A stretch of 64,000 nucleotides of DNA from Angiostrongylus vasorum (taxonomy: Eukaryota > Nematoda > Chromadorea > Rhabditida > Metastrongylidae). A program made the position numbers and the translations under genes. Under the pieces are notes generated by a model, which saw only the letters and a list, made by a program, of their open reading frames with translations, was not told the origin of the DNA and did no database searches. Below, piece after piece: positions 44,789 to 56,334 of this stretch. The DNA lies in assembly GCA_018806985.1 (NCBI GenBank), contig JADANN010000375.1, positions 1,488,001 to 1,552,000 on the forward strand, given 5' to 3'. Numbering within the stretch: position 1 is the first letter of the stretch; each line of letters opens with the position of its first letter.

Positions 44789-45135
44789 AGGAGCAGATGA
44801 CACAGAGGTAGTTGACCATTAGGAGCATGGTGCTGGTCTGGTTTCGCTTCGAGCTTACCAAGCCTTTCAAATATCTTTGGTTGAAGAATTGTTAGCGGAC
44901 TTGTCTGGGAAAAATTCACTCTTCACAATCGAGCTGGAAAAGCTCCAGCCGGGCTATCTCAACACTTCAGCGAGGATAGATTCGAGTAGCATTCAACGAC
45001 ATTCATGACGAAGGGATAATCCTCATGCACCAACCAAAGCCACACGTAAAAAGTTGGAGGATGGATGCGAGGAAACGATTCGAATACGAGAGGTGCTGGG
45101 ATCCGCACAGTTGGTGTGAAAGGCGGAGTCTTATG
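44789..45135 (+). repeat. SINE family B copy
   Basis: Head GATGACACAGAGGTAGTTG with GGTCTGGTTTCGCTTCG; tail GGAGGATGGATGCGAGG, GTGCTGGGATCCGCACAG. It lies directly after the previous family B copy. Confidence 0.75.
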
Positions 45136-45520
45136 TGTGTGTAAGGGAATAACGCGTTTATTCTCCACAGCAGACACTTGCAGCCCGGAGTTTTGCAAAT
45201 ATCTCAGTATCATTGTGGTTGCATGAAACATATTACCCTGCCTTGAAAAAGTCTAAAAGGTAGTAAATAAAAAGTTAACTCCAACATTTTCAACTACAGC
45301 CCCAGCTTAACTAGGTTCAATGCCGATTCAGGCTCTCTAGATCATTTCCAGTGACGGGTGATTGCTGATGGCACTGATCGATAGAAAACTAGAAGAGAGG
45401 TATAGTGTGGTGGTGAGCGCGTCAGCTCTCGGAAAGGGTAATAGCGCGTTCGTTCCCCACCGCAGACACCTGCGTTGCGGAGTTTTGTGAACATCTCAGC
45501 GTCATTGTGGTTGTACTATC
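45136..45520 (+). repeat. family D, fragment plus full copy in tandem
   Basis: A second-half fragment (45136-45245) and a near full copy (about 45295-45520) in the same orientation, joined by CTGCCTTGAAAAAG and AGTAAATAAAAAG. Confidence 0.7.
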
Positions 45521-45734
45521 TTAAGACAGTAGTATTGGGGGTTTTCCTTACTGCCACCACTACAAGCTCACATGTTGGTCAGTCATGCCGAGGTAAAGAG
45601 AGAAGCCGGTTCTCGAAAAATTATGAACTTGTACAATTTGGTTGAAATTTGTTCCCTGCATCATCGAAACGAAAACGTAGGAATTTTTCACCGTTTTTTC
45701 TCCGATGAGAAAACACGAGATTGGTATTGTACCA

Positions 45735-45850
45735 TTTATTAGCAGACAACAGCTGACGTTCCGGCGATTTCGCCATTTTCAGAGCCTGGAAAGGTCAAGT
45801 TGGTATGCAATCTACCCAGCCCAACACTTTCATAACCCTAGAGGATAAGA
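45735..45850 (-). repeat. Penelope-tail-like fragment
   Basis: It has GCTGACGTTCCGGCGATTTC, CCTGGAAAGGTCAAGTTGG and CAATCTACCCAGCCCAACAC, the inverse of the 590-700 tail. Confidence 0.6.
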
Positions 45851-45975
45851 CTTAGCACATAAATTTCCATTCGCATAATAAACAGCGTCTTCTAAACACC
45901 CACCGCTTTATTCGTTGCAAGTCTTCCCGTTAACTGGTAGTGAGCAGCTACACTATAATAATATACGTAATACGT

Positions 45976-45976
45976 A

Positions 45977-46037
<61 letters not shown>

Positions 46038-46044
46038 TAATAAT
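45976..46044. repeat. (AAT)n microsatellite
   Basis: About 69 bp of TAA units with one AAC interruption, directly beside a family D copy. Confidence 0.95.
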
Positions 46045-46320
46045 TTCAACGAAGCTGAGATATTTGCAAAATTCTGGACCGCGGGTGCCTATGGTGGAGA
46101 ACGAACGCGCTATTGTCCTTTTCGGAGAGTAACGCGTTCACCACCACACCATGCGGGTCCTCCGTTTCGCCTGTCTCTCAGCTAGTTCTAGCGATCTTTT
46201 GCCATCAGCAATCACCCGTCAACGGGATCGATCTGGGGAGCCCAAATCGGCATTGAACCCAGTTAAGCTGAGGCTATAGTTATAATCACAATTTTAACCT
46301 TTTTATTTACTGCCTACTCT
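46044..46320 (-). repeat. family D repeat, full length
   Basis: Minus-oriented and well preserved (TTTCAACGAAGCTGAGATAT to AACCTTTTTATTTACTGCC). Confidence 0.85.
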
Positions 46321-46570
46321 TTTTTAATGACAGAGTGATTGCTAATGGCAAAAGATCGATAGAACTAGCTGAGAGACAGCCGAAACAAAGGACCCGCATG
46401 GTGTGGTGGTGAACGCGTTACTCCACGGAAAGGGCAATAGCGCGTTCGTTCCCCACCATAGGTACCTGCGGTCCAGAGTTTTGCAAATATCTGCGCTTCG
46501 TTGAAGTTATATTTCGCAATATACCCTGCCATTAAAAAGAGTAGGCAGTGACTAAAAGGGTTAAAATTGA
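46321..46570 (+). repeat. family D repeat
   Basis: Plus-oriented, head-on with the previous copy, forming an inverted pair of about 230-bp arms with almost no spacer. Confidence 0.8.
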
Positions 46571-46705
46571 AGCTGAGATATTTGTAGCGTACTACAATTA
46601 CTAGTGCTTTGTTAGATAACAAAAGCAACAACCATACACTCAAGCACTTCCAATCTATTTCCGCGCTGCGCCATAACAATATAGACGGACACAATGCAAA
46701 AACGT

Positions 46706-46777
46706 TAGCAGCGAGTGGTTTCGATCCACCGACCTCTGGGTTATGGGCCCAGCACGCTTCCACTGCGCCACGCTGCT
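46706..46777 (-). tRNA. tRNA-iMet(CAU): initiator tRNA-Met (CAU)
   Basis: The 72-nt minus-strand sequence starts AGCAGCGTGGCGCAGTGG and ends CTCGCTGCTA. The acceptor stem pairs AGCAGCG with CGCTGCT. The D arm holds the A box TGGCGCAGTGG, the anticodon loop is CCCATAACC inside GGGCCCATAACCC (CAU), and the T arm has GGATCGAAACC as the B box. The AU first pair, the G-C rich anticodon stem (GGG/CCC) and GATCGAAA in place of GTTCAAAT mark the eukaryotic initiator type. No CCA is encoded. It starts translation at AUG codons. It lies alone about 135 bp beyond a family D pair. Confidence 0.95.
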
Positions 46778-46799
46778 GTCGGCTGTTCGCCACGAATTG

Positions 46800-47264
46800 G
46801 TGGCTCATGTAACACTACTTCCGTTTCAATACTCCCACGTTATTTACACTTTCTGTTTCGTCACATAAATTTAAGCCTTGTTAGAACTTGAAAAGAATCT
46901 TTGAGACCTTATTGAGCTATTCACAATGATTTTTTTTTATTCAATTTTACATTCTGAAGAATCGTTTAGGCATCATCGCAAACTCTACCATTTTACCTCT
47001 TGGTGAAATGTTGTATTTCCTTGATGCCGTGGGATAACCACACCAAGCTTCTTAAATGATGGTCAACAGCTGGTTATCAGCTCATCACCACGAATAGACA
47101 GCTGTATCTGTCAATTTAAAGGTAATTTTTCTCAACGTCTACAAGCAGTACTAGAATGTCAACTGTTGCTTCATACCTAGACGGGACCTAAAACAAGTCT
47201 ATAGAGCTATGTTCTCTGACTATGAAATTCTTTAAGGGATTTTCAAATCATGGTGATTACAATA
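46800..47264. other. no gene recognised
   Basis: Sequence 5' of the tRNA gene (which is on the minus strand); no repeat copies were seen. Confidence 0.3.
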
Positions 47265-47690
47265 TTAACCATTTATTTGCTGCCCATAACAATTTTTTTT
47301 ATTCAGAATAATATGTGAAATACTGCTGACGGCTAGTACATAGAAAACAACCTGAGAGGAATGCGAAACGAAGGACCCACATGGTGTGGTGGGGAACGCA
47401 TTAGCTGCCGGAGTGGGTAATAGCCGTTTCGTTACCCACAGCAGACACCTGCGGTCCGGAGTTTTGCGAATATCTTAGCATCATTGTGATTGTATTTCAC
47501 ATAATATCCTACTGTAAAAAAATTGTACTAGGCAGCAAATGAAAAAGTTTAATAGTGTGATTTCAAGTATAGACTCAGCTCAAATGGGTTCATTGCCAAT
47601 TTGCGCTCCACAGATCAATCCCGCTGATGGGTGATTGCTGACGGCTGGTAGACAGAAAACTAGCTCATAAAGATCCTGATTATGAGAGCG
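47265..47690 (+). repeat. family D, two partial copies in tandem
   Basis: A copy at 47265-47545 with an internal deletion is followed by the first half of another (47550-47690: AATGGGTTCATTGCCAATTTG, TGATGGGTGATTGCTGA). Confidence 0.7.
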
Positions 47691-47694
47691 GACA

Positions 47695-48320
47695 AGCCAC
47701 ATCCATTATCGATCGTTGAAGAAGTCCAGAAACTTCCAGTTGTCTTCTGATTGGCAGTTTTTCGTTTTCTGTTTAGAATATTTTAATAGTTTACGCGTCT
47801 TTGGTCACGACTGGTCTTCAGTCCACCAACACCGCATTGATTTTCGTTTAACGTCCGGCGCAGATTGCGTCCTCCGAAATGTTCTATGTCCCATTCCAGT
47901 AAATTTACTAAGTAAGCAATTGTAAATAAAAACAAACATTACGAGGTTCGGATTTATTTCAATGTGAAGTTGATTAAACTGAGATGAGATGAGATGAATG
48001 AGGAAACCTGTATTTGTTTGGAAGGGTTTTCTAGATGTCGTTGGTTTCATGCAAATTAATAAAATTTCTGTCAGCTGAGACATGTTCGCCTTAAACTGAA
48101 AGTGGCCATTGAATTTTCTGTCTATTTCTACACCTTTTTTGCTGGCTAAACTCGTTTGAGGTAAACAGGAGTTCTCTGGGTTATATTGGACCCTCTTTTT
48201 TCCCCGAAATCGATATTACGGTACTTTTTTAGTTGTTGACTGGATTTTTTTGATTTTTCTGCCTACTTAGATATTTCATATCCTATCCAATTTTCAGTCG
48301 ATTTAACTGGCTTCCGTTTT
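47695..48320. other. upstream of the dehydrogenase gene
   Basis: No repeat copy. T-rich before 48322; the promoter of the following gene probably lies here. Confidence 0.3.
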
Positions 48321-48325
48321 AGATC

Positions 48326-51300
48326 ATGCTTTTCATGTTTTTGATTCCTTTGCTGATATTGGTTGTTATATTCTTTGTAAATGGCGAGAGTACATTCAAT
48401 TTGTGGTTTTGGTCAAAATTCGGATCTGATGAAGGTATGTCATCTTCATATTCTTCAGCTGTAAAGATACTTTTGGCCATCTACCGAGCCACTGGCGCTT
48501 GAGGACGCCAAGAAATTAAAATGTGGCAAAAACTGCGCTAAAATCAATTCGTAGATAGAGTTTCAGAGTCTCGAGATACCGCTTTGCCCTCAGATATACG
48601 CCCTTATTTAAGAGGTCCACCACGTAGCATCTATTGGCCTTTCCTTACATACTCTGTATTCTGTTGTGTTCTTGTCAGCGAAAACTACTTGTTCTTGCAA
48701 CGCTCTTTCATCTTATATCTTATCGATAAGCGGTAGAAAATGGCACTGAGTTTCTTTTTGGAAAAACGACATCTGGATGGCCACAGCAATAGTAATGACC
48801 GGAAGGAACTGTGCTTGAAATCATCTGTATCCTAAACTTCAACACGCTGGTTGTGATAGAGATGAGGTTATGTAGTCCACGTCGGAACCTCAGCTAGCGT
48901 CACGAAAGTCTATTAGGGAGTGGCATTTGCTCTTTGTAAATAAGATTGCCTACGAAAAACATTTGAAAACTTCGAAATCAATGTCATTTTATCAACGGTC
49001 GTCAATTAATAACTACACAACATGCATAGGAAGTCACTTGAACTGTTATCGCAGCCGTTCAGCGGAGGTACAGCTTTTCTATCGAACCCTTAGCATCCGC
49101 AAAGGAAGTGCTTCTCGTACTCTAGGCGATCTCATTGAAGCTGTTCCACCGTCGTATTGCTGTAGGCAGTGAGATCGTCTGATGGTGCGAGAACAGAATA
49201 TTCTTGTATGGCAAATTACTCTCAAATCTTCCTGATGGCGTCATCTTTTCGAGGAATACTAGTGAAGCAGAAGCAATTTTCAATGGGCTTAGTGAATCCG
49301 AAGACAGTAAAGGAGGGCGCATAAAATGTAGAAGACACGGAACATTTAAACCGATGGTAGGGTGGTCAGAAGTAGAATTGGATTGTTTTCTGACTAAAGC
49401 GCCATGAAGTCACATAATGTATCTCGGCTTCCAAATCGCATGGAAAGATAAGAGGATAAAGGATAAAGCTCTCGGCGTTGATCAATCCTTGAGGGATGCG
49501 CAATGCATTCGACTTCATTAAGCATCGTTGGAGGAGATTAAATGCATATCTAGCCTTCACAATGAGTCGCGGTGGCCTAACGATGTATCGAATGAGTGCT
49601 GCTATCCTCCCAGACAAGTTCGATACCAATGCTGATCCCGGAGGGATGGAAAGCTTGGTGAGCCACAGACACGGGGAATCGATCCCATGTGTGTGCTGCA
49701 GGGCGCCTCCGACCACTGCATCACTCGCCCTTATGAAAAAATATGTATTGGAAAATTATGGGAAGTGAGTCACAGGAATAGGAGGGGACGTATTCCGGTC
49801 TTCAAGAGAAGCTATAGATCGATTCATGAACCAAAAAATTTTTTCTTCACCTTTTTTTTATTCAACGGTCTCCCAACGCTCTGCTGAGACATTCGCTAAA
49901 GATCCAACCACACTGAAGATATTGTGGTTTCCCCTAAAAGGTGTTTAACGAGCTCTTCTAAAGTGTAGGAAAACACAAAATCGGAGTACGCAACTCATCC
50001 ATTCGATGGTTAACCCCGTCATGCAGATCTACGTAAATGAACACCCAGGAAGAAACGCAACATCAGTAAGCTGTTTTTTAAAGCTGCTTATGCTTAAATT
50101 CTCATATTGTGCAAGCCCCAGCAATTCTTTCACTCGGCTTCCATTCTCGCTTGCGACATCGACGACGTTTTTTGGGATTTGCGTGCAGGTTCGGTTTATA
50201 GCTGAGGATTTCGTCCTCTTTACTTATATAGTTGAATGCTGGTTGAGTTGATGCCTTCTAAAATCCTGGGATAGTCCTAGCAAAGTGTTCGCAAGCCCGC
50301 ACCAAGCAGGCAGCCATCGGCCCTTGTTGTTGATTTGAGAGAGTTTTTCCGGAATAAGTTTGGTAGTAGACCTTAGTTGGGCCAATTTGTCCACCTTTGA
50401 GAAAAGGCAATTTTGTTATTCTTGTTACCTTTGAGGGGAAATGCAAAGTATCTTCTATATACGAACCTTGGAAATGACGAAATTCCACAAATATTTTCCA
50501 ATTTCCCTTCATTAAGTTTTGCCGTTGATTTATTAGAGGCCAATCCAAAGAAGAGTTTGCATAAATGGAAATTCTTCCAGAAAGATACTTTCTTGGTAAA
50601 ACGGTCTGGGTGATTGGATGTAGTTCGGGCATTGGTGCTGAAATTGTGCTTCGACTAGCGCAGCTCGACTGTAATGTGATCCTGTCGGCTCGAAGAAAGG
50701 AGGAATTGGACACGTTGAAGAAGAGATGCGATGGTAAGATGATATGAACCGGCTACTTTCTAAGCTTCTCTTTAGGAGATTACGTATCGAATTGTATAAA
50801 GTTTGTATAAAGTTGAATTCTATAAAGTTCACTGGGGCGCGACGGGATATCTTTTATTTGGTTCACATTAGGATTAACTTTATCCGTCAGAAACACAAAG
50901 CAAATTGTGCTTTTTCCTCTATTTTTTAAATCCCACAATGCTCGTATGATCCCTGGTTCGATTCCATACTCAAGGCATGCCAACACCGCCATCACACCGG
51001 GTTGGGCTAATTAGCACCAGAGTTGGTTAGAAAGGTAAATAAACTGACTGGATGCATCAGTAAGTCCTCGCAGGTCATAGAATACGCATTCGACTAACTT
51101 TATGGCAATGTGAATGGAAATGAATTCATGGCAAGTTCCTGGAGAATTGATCTCTAGCAACTACTGTAACTCCAGTCTCACTTTTCCACTCACAGCGATA
51201 GAATTCACGAAATTTCTGGTAATTCATGAATTGCATAATACTGTAAAATAATCGTTGAATCGATAAAATCAGTGAAATTATAAATATAGTCATGCAAAGC

Positions 51301-53145
51301 AATGGCCCTACAGCATATGATGCATTATATTATTAACACTAGACCGATTTTTCATACTTGCCAGCCTAATGCATTAAAAAAGGATAAAGCTCTCGGCGTT
51401 GATCAGTTCCTGAGGGATGCGCTATGCATTTGACTTTACTAACCATCGTTATAGATGACTGAATGCATATGTAGACTTTATGATGACTTGCATTGGCCTA
51501 CCGGTGTATCGAGCCAGTGGTGCTACACCCTCAGACAAGTCTGGTGCTAATTTGCCGACCCCGGAGGGATGGAAAGCTTGGTGGGTCAGGGGGACGTGGA
51601 CCGATTCCACGTCCACGTGTGTGTTGCAGAACGCCTCCGAGCACAGCGCCACACGCGCATTGCCTAATGCATTTAGGAATATTTTTTGTCCTAAAAATTT
51701 TTTCATTGCCAAAGGAATGTCATTTAAGCAAAATCGTCTACACGATCATCAATCGTATTTCCATTGGATGTGACAAACTTCCAGGACATGAAGGAGTGTT
51801 GCAGAAAAGTAAGCACTTTCTTCGAAAGGTAAATTTTTACTGCGAATGTATGTTCTTTCAATGCCGAAAGTCAAAAATTCTAAAACAATATATGCTTTCT
51901 GGCTTTAGGTAGACGTAATCATACTCAGCTGCGGTCAATCTCAGAGAGCTGAATGGACTACAGTCGATCCGAAAGTGGACGACGCTTGCTTCCTAGTGAA
52001 CGCTTTGGGACCAACTGTTCTTGCAAGAGAATATCTCAAAACCCTCAAAACGGATGAGAATGGTTGGAATGATAGTTTTATCGAAATCGCATTTATCTAT
52101 GATCTTGGTTTCATCGATTCAGTCGAGTAGACATTAGCAAACTTTAATTCATGTCTGTAATGCAGTAGCATTGCTCGGTAAGCTTCATTTGGTCCGGATT
52201 TATGAACGGCATAACACTTTCCATGTGAGGACTTTTGTTTTATTCCAATCCCTTATCCGGCACTTTACGACATGCCACAATAGCACTGACTGGAGATCCT
52301 TAAAACATTCCTTCAAAATTTACATTAGAATTGGGGTTCCTGGCCCAATGCAAATACATTGTAAAATGCATCCTACTCTTCCTTATCTGACCTCTATTAA
52401 CTACAAGCTTATTAATCATCGAGAAACTCGAGCTGCCTAAACTTTTGCCGCGGGATAGACCGTGCAAATACGAGTTGCTTGCCAAATTCTGGATGTTCAT
52501 TAGTCGGGAAATCAGTATCCTTGAACTATAGCTTTACAGGTTCTTTTACCGCCAATCCATTTCGTTGTCGTCAGCAGTGTGGCCGGTGTTGTCGGTGCAA
52601 TATTATCCCCATCCTATACAGCTGCCAAGCATGCTTTGATGGTAATGCCCAGTAGTTGAAATAATGACATGACCTTTTTATCTATGACTGCAAAAACCAT
52701 ACGTATTGATCGCAGCTACCCAGTTTAATTTAGGCAATGCTTCGAATTTTCAGGGATATTTCCGTGTTTTGGCTTTTGAGTATTCCGGAAAAGGTGTCGA
52801 TGTCTCATTGGTGTGTCCATCTTTGACATTCTCGCCCAACAATGTTCTGAATGCCTTCACTTCTGATTTTAATAAGGTGGAAAGTGTCAAATGCTTATTC
52901 TCCGTATTGTTTCTTGCTTTGAAAATAAAGGGGAACGGCTATTGAGCTCCTAATCGAGTTGACTTCAGATTAATGGAGAAGTGCTGTCTGAACCGACGAC
53001 GGCCCACATGTCGGCGGCACGGTGCGCCCAACTGATTCTGCTGGCGGCTTCAAATAAAATTTCTGAGTGCTGGTTGAGTAAACGGGCGTCAATTTTGTTG
53101 CTATGCTACTCTAGTATGCTGTTTCCAGGTTTCACAACGAAGTAG
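48326..53145 (+). CDS. short-chain dehydrogenase/reductase, DHRS7-like (7 exons)
   Basis: Exons are 48326-48434, 50581-50733, 51729-51808, 51909-52062, 52532-52641, 52754-52876 and 52969-53145, phases consistent throughout, about 301 residues. The ATG sits 3 nt after a gttttag acceptor. Residues 1-20 are a hydrophobic membrane anchor or signal, as in human DHRS7. The cofactor motif GCSSGIG is at about 49-55, with NVILSARRKEEL after it. The catalytic Ser is in VVVSSVAG (about 181) and the YTAAK pair at 194-198, 13 residues on as expected. The C-terminal region has MSAARC, like the DHRS7 MTTSRC. The usual NNAG is replaced by LSCG (about 120-123), losing the structural Asn. About seven residues before this appear lost unless exon 3 uses a later donor near 51827. 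A longer 3' end via an acceptor at 53180 is possible. Substrate unknown; likely an ER membrane NADP(H)-dependent carbonyl reductase. Confidence 0.85.
49452..49731 (-). repeat. SINE family A copy, full length
   Basis: Minus-oriented, in intron 1 of the dehydrogenase gene. Confidence 0.9.
50940..51165 (+). repeat. SINE family A, strongly diverged
   Basis: B box CTGGTTCGATTCCATAC is well kept; the middle has TTAGCACCAGAGTTGG and the tail GAGAATTGATCTCTAGCAAC. It lies in intron 2 of the dehydrogenase gene. Confidence 0.55.
51379..51660 (-). repeat. SINE family A copy, full length
   Basis: Minus-oriented, in intron 2 of the dehydrogenase gene, about 70 bp before exon 3. Confidence 0.9.
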
Positions 53146-53362
53146 GGCAATTTCTTTGAGTGAATTTCTTTTTTCTAGTGTCCAGCTTTTTCTCTCACCT
53201 TCTATGTTCTTCTATGAATTACCGTGCTTCAATTTTCAAGTGCGCAATTAACGAAATTTGTTCAATGCTGTGATTAACATATGCCACATTTGTAGACTAC
53301 GCAAGATTTGTGGTTTCTCTGTGCTGTGAGTTTAGGCCTACACAAATTGTGAAGGCCAGTAA

Positions 53363-53619
53363 GGGATAAAGGAGAAGTATAAAGCGCTGGGCGTTGATGA
53401 ATCCCCTAGGAATGCGTCATTGATTCGACCTCATTAATCTTCGTTAGAGATGGCTGGATGCATATCTGGTCTATACAATGACTTGTGGTGGCCTATCGAT
53501 CTAGTGAGTAAGTGCTGCTATCCTCCCGAAAAAGTCTTGTATCAAGTTGCCGATTGCGGAGGAATGAAAGGCTTCGTGGACCAGGGGGAACTATAACCAT
53601 TGCGCTACACGTGCACCCC
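53363..53619 (-). repeat. SINE family A copy
   Basis: Minus-oriented; the tail AAAGCGCTGGGCGTTGATG is preceded by AAGGGATAAAGG. Confidence 0.8.
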
Positions 53620-53660
53620 ACAAAGTGAGAGGTGACGAAAATAGAAGTGCAAAATAAGCC

Positions 53661-53930
53661 ATAAAAACTTCCAACGTTGATCAGTCCCTTAGGTACGCAC
53701 TACGAATTCAACGTCGTTAAGACTCGTAGAGGTTATTGAATCCATATTCGACTCATACAATGACTTTCGGGGGCTTACCAACATATTGAAACGGTATTTT
53801 TTTCCAGACAAGGCTAATACCCATTGGCCGACCGTAGAGGGTTAAGAGGCTTGGTTCCTCTAAGGTATGGGATCGAACTAACGATATGGTGTGTTGTAAG
53901 GTGCCTCTAACAACTGCGCTGCACGGGCCG
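53661..53930 (-). repeat. SINE family A copy, diverged
   Basis: Same orientation as the copy just before it, about 40 bp away; head end AACTGCGCTGCACGGGCC. Confidence 0.75.
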
Positions 53931-53934
53931 AGAA

Positions 53935-54425
53935 CTGCAAAACAGCTAGAGAATATGCTTTTACCACAAGTATTCCTTATGCAATAGTTTTGATCCACTT
54001 AATGGTAATGCTAGGGGATATGTCCACAGAAGGCGACCATGTTCTTGCTAAAAGGGGAGATGAATTGATAGGAGGAGTTTCAAATCAGGGTTAAGTCGAA
54101 TTGACTTCTACATTTTCTTTATAGGGCAATCTTATTCACACATACTTGTTTGTGTACACGTATCTCTGTTAGTTATGCACTGCTTATCGATTCTACCTAA
54201 AGTATGAAATCATGTGACCGGGAAGGACATAGGAGAGTGACTGTTCGATTTGTTCTTCAACAAATGAGCGGCGTGTCTAGTTCTAGTGTAGAAACCAATT
54301 ATAAACCTTCTCTCTACTACATTACTTCTAATGCCATTCGAAGCTTTGGGTAACTTTCATAGCGCTGGAAGCTCAAATAGAGTTTCCTCTAGTGTTCGAT
54401 CAAGTCATTCGTCAAATGATATTAG
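53935..54425. other. no gene recognised
   Basis: Nothing supported was seen. Confidence 0.3.
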
Positions 54426-54427
54426 TG

Positions 54428-54592
54428 ACGTCGAGCATGTGTAGCACAGTGGTTGGAGGCGCCCTAAAACATACAATGGATCGACCACCAGTTTGATTCC
54501 TCACTATTGTACTACCGAGCCTTCCACCACTTCGGGGTCAGCAAATTGGTAAAAGACATTTCTGGGAGGATAAAACGCTGATTACTGGCTAG
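54428..54592 (+). repeat. SINE family A, 3' truncated
   Basis: Head GTGTAGCACAGTGGTTGGAG, then TCGGGGTCAGCAAATTGG; it ends after CTGGGAGGATAAAACGC. Confidence 0.75.
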
Positions 54593-54599
54593 TTTCGAT

Positions 54600-55250
54600 C
54601 TGGAAAAGGCAGTATTTCAATCTCAAACGAACCAGTCCAATTTGGAGATCCAGACTGTTGATAAGGCCAATTTTCAATTAACGCAAAGTAACGAAGCGAG
54701 GTTATTATGTAGAATCCGTCTGACTTTGGTTGAGATTCCGATGGATCTCCTATATTTCATCCAAACCCATTCTGCACTGTGGCCAGTTTTATAGCTCCTA
54801 GAAAGCTTAAACCCGTGAAAATCAAATAAATATCCTATAACCACCAAGTGTAGGTACCTGAAAATTATAAGATCTTGAACTTTTCGTCTACACATTTCAT
54901 GCGGGTTTCTTTCTTTATTGTGCTTCCTTCATTTTTTTCTATCACAATCTTCAACGCTTTTAATAAGTATGGAAATTACATTGGGTACATTTTTTCTACT
55001 TTTAAGGCTTATCAAAATGGTGGGCATCGATCGATTAAAGCAACTCAGAACTGGCAAGCAATGCAAGTGACTCTCCTGTTGGGATCGATTCAGAAGATCT
55101 AAACTGATTGGAATTACGTTTCTTGTAGAAAGGTCATAATTCTACCTCCAAGTGTATCTTACCGATTGGTATTACAATGTATGTATTTTATAAACGTGCC
55201 ATTAGTTATCGCTTAATAACTTGTTTTTATCGACCAAAGATTTTTTCTCT
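54600..55250. other. no gene recognised
   Basis: Short open frames only; no repeat family copy. Confidence 0.3.
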
Positions 55251-55251
55251 T

Positions 55252-55609
55252 CCCAATGGTTTACCGCCTCATCGTGGCTGGGAGATTGTTCCTGAGTGTC
55301 AGGTTGCGATGTACAGCGGCGGCATTCACCCCTCCTGCGTTCCCATCAGGAAACCCGGCTAAGGGTAAACCAATACCGGGATCCACCACCGTCTTGGTAT
55401 CAAACTAGTCGCGTTGCGGCAAATCTCCCCCTGACCAACAAGGGCTGCGACTGCCTGTGGTGGTGACGACCTGGGGGAGACTTTGTCTTGGCTACCCTCG
55501 GGACCCCTGGGAACCACAGTGATTAAGCCAGGAAAGCTCCGAAAAATAGAGATCGTGCTGGGGGCCTGCACAACGAGTGAGGCCCGGCAATCCAAGTATC
55601 CTAATAAGT
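55252..55609 (-). repeat. family C repeat
   Basis: Minus-oriented, with a small internal deletion near GGCGGCATTCACCCC. Confidence 0.8.
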
Positions 55610-55799
55610 AGAGATTTTTCTGGCGTTTAAGCAGTATTACCCAATCTTGCAAAATAACGGAGTGAAATACAAAATATTCGTAAGCCTCTCTGATGATGCA
55701 TGGAATAGTGGTAAAGAATTGCATCAAGTAAAATAATAGACTTAGAATCGATACAAGGGTCTGGGAAAATCGGTGACTGGATAGAGATTGATTTAGACG

Positions 55800-56330
55800 A
55801 GCCGTTCCTGACCAACGTTGATAGGGAGCGGGATTGCTGTTTCTGGAACAGCTGGAAAAAAGTCGGTAAAAAGAATGGGTACCAAATCAACCCACCTTCC
55901 CTATGCAAATGTGACGAAGGCGGAACGGCTGCTATTTCTAAGACTTGGAAAAAATCGATAAACTTATCTGCCCCCGAAATGAACGGATATTCATTACATG
56001 AAGAGCTGGCAGGGTCAAGAGGTTTATGATTTCTAAACAAGTGGGAAGAAATCGACATATGGATACACATATAATTGAATGAGGTTTCCTTAAGAGGGGC
56101 TGGAAGGGTCGGGAGATTTTTTGATTTCTAAAGCATTAGGAAATATCGGTAAGCTTACAAGTATTGATTTCTAACGAAACTCATCTACGGAGAGCTGACA
56201 GGGTCAGGACTTCTACGCTCTCCAAAGGACTTGAAGAAAAAAGTCGGTAAAGTGGTAGGTATCGAAACGAATGATCCCTAATCAAATCTGAAAAGAGCGG
56301 GACGTGCTTGGTTTTTAAAGGGCTCAATGA
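55800..56330. repeat. degenerate tandem repeat, about 4 units
   Basis: Units contain AGAGCTGGCAGGGTC (variants GGGGCTGGAAGGGTC and AGAGCTGACAGGGTC), then TTTTGATTTCTAAA and a GGAAAAAATCGGTAAA-like block. Spacing is about 90-130 bp. Confidence 0.6.
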
Positions 56331-56334
56331 TGTA

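Noticed and set aside
45940..46185. Open frame with a run of Asn
   Set aside because: It is the AAT microsatellite running into a family D repeat.
48927..49172. Open frame of 81 residues inside intron 1 of the dehydrogenase
   Set aside because: Skipped by the phase-consistent exon chain and shows no conserved motif.
50565..50740. Start codon at 50565 for the dehydrogenase
   Set aside because: An in-frame TAA sits just before it, and a better model uses the acceptor at 50580 with an upstream exon at 48326 that supplies the membrane anchor seen in relatives.
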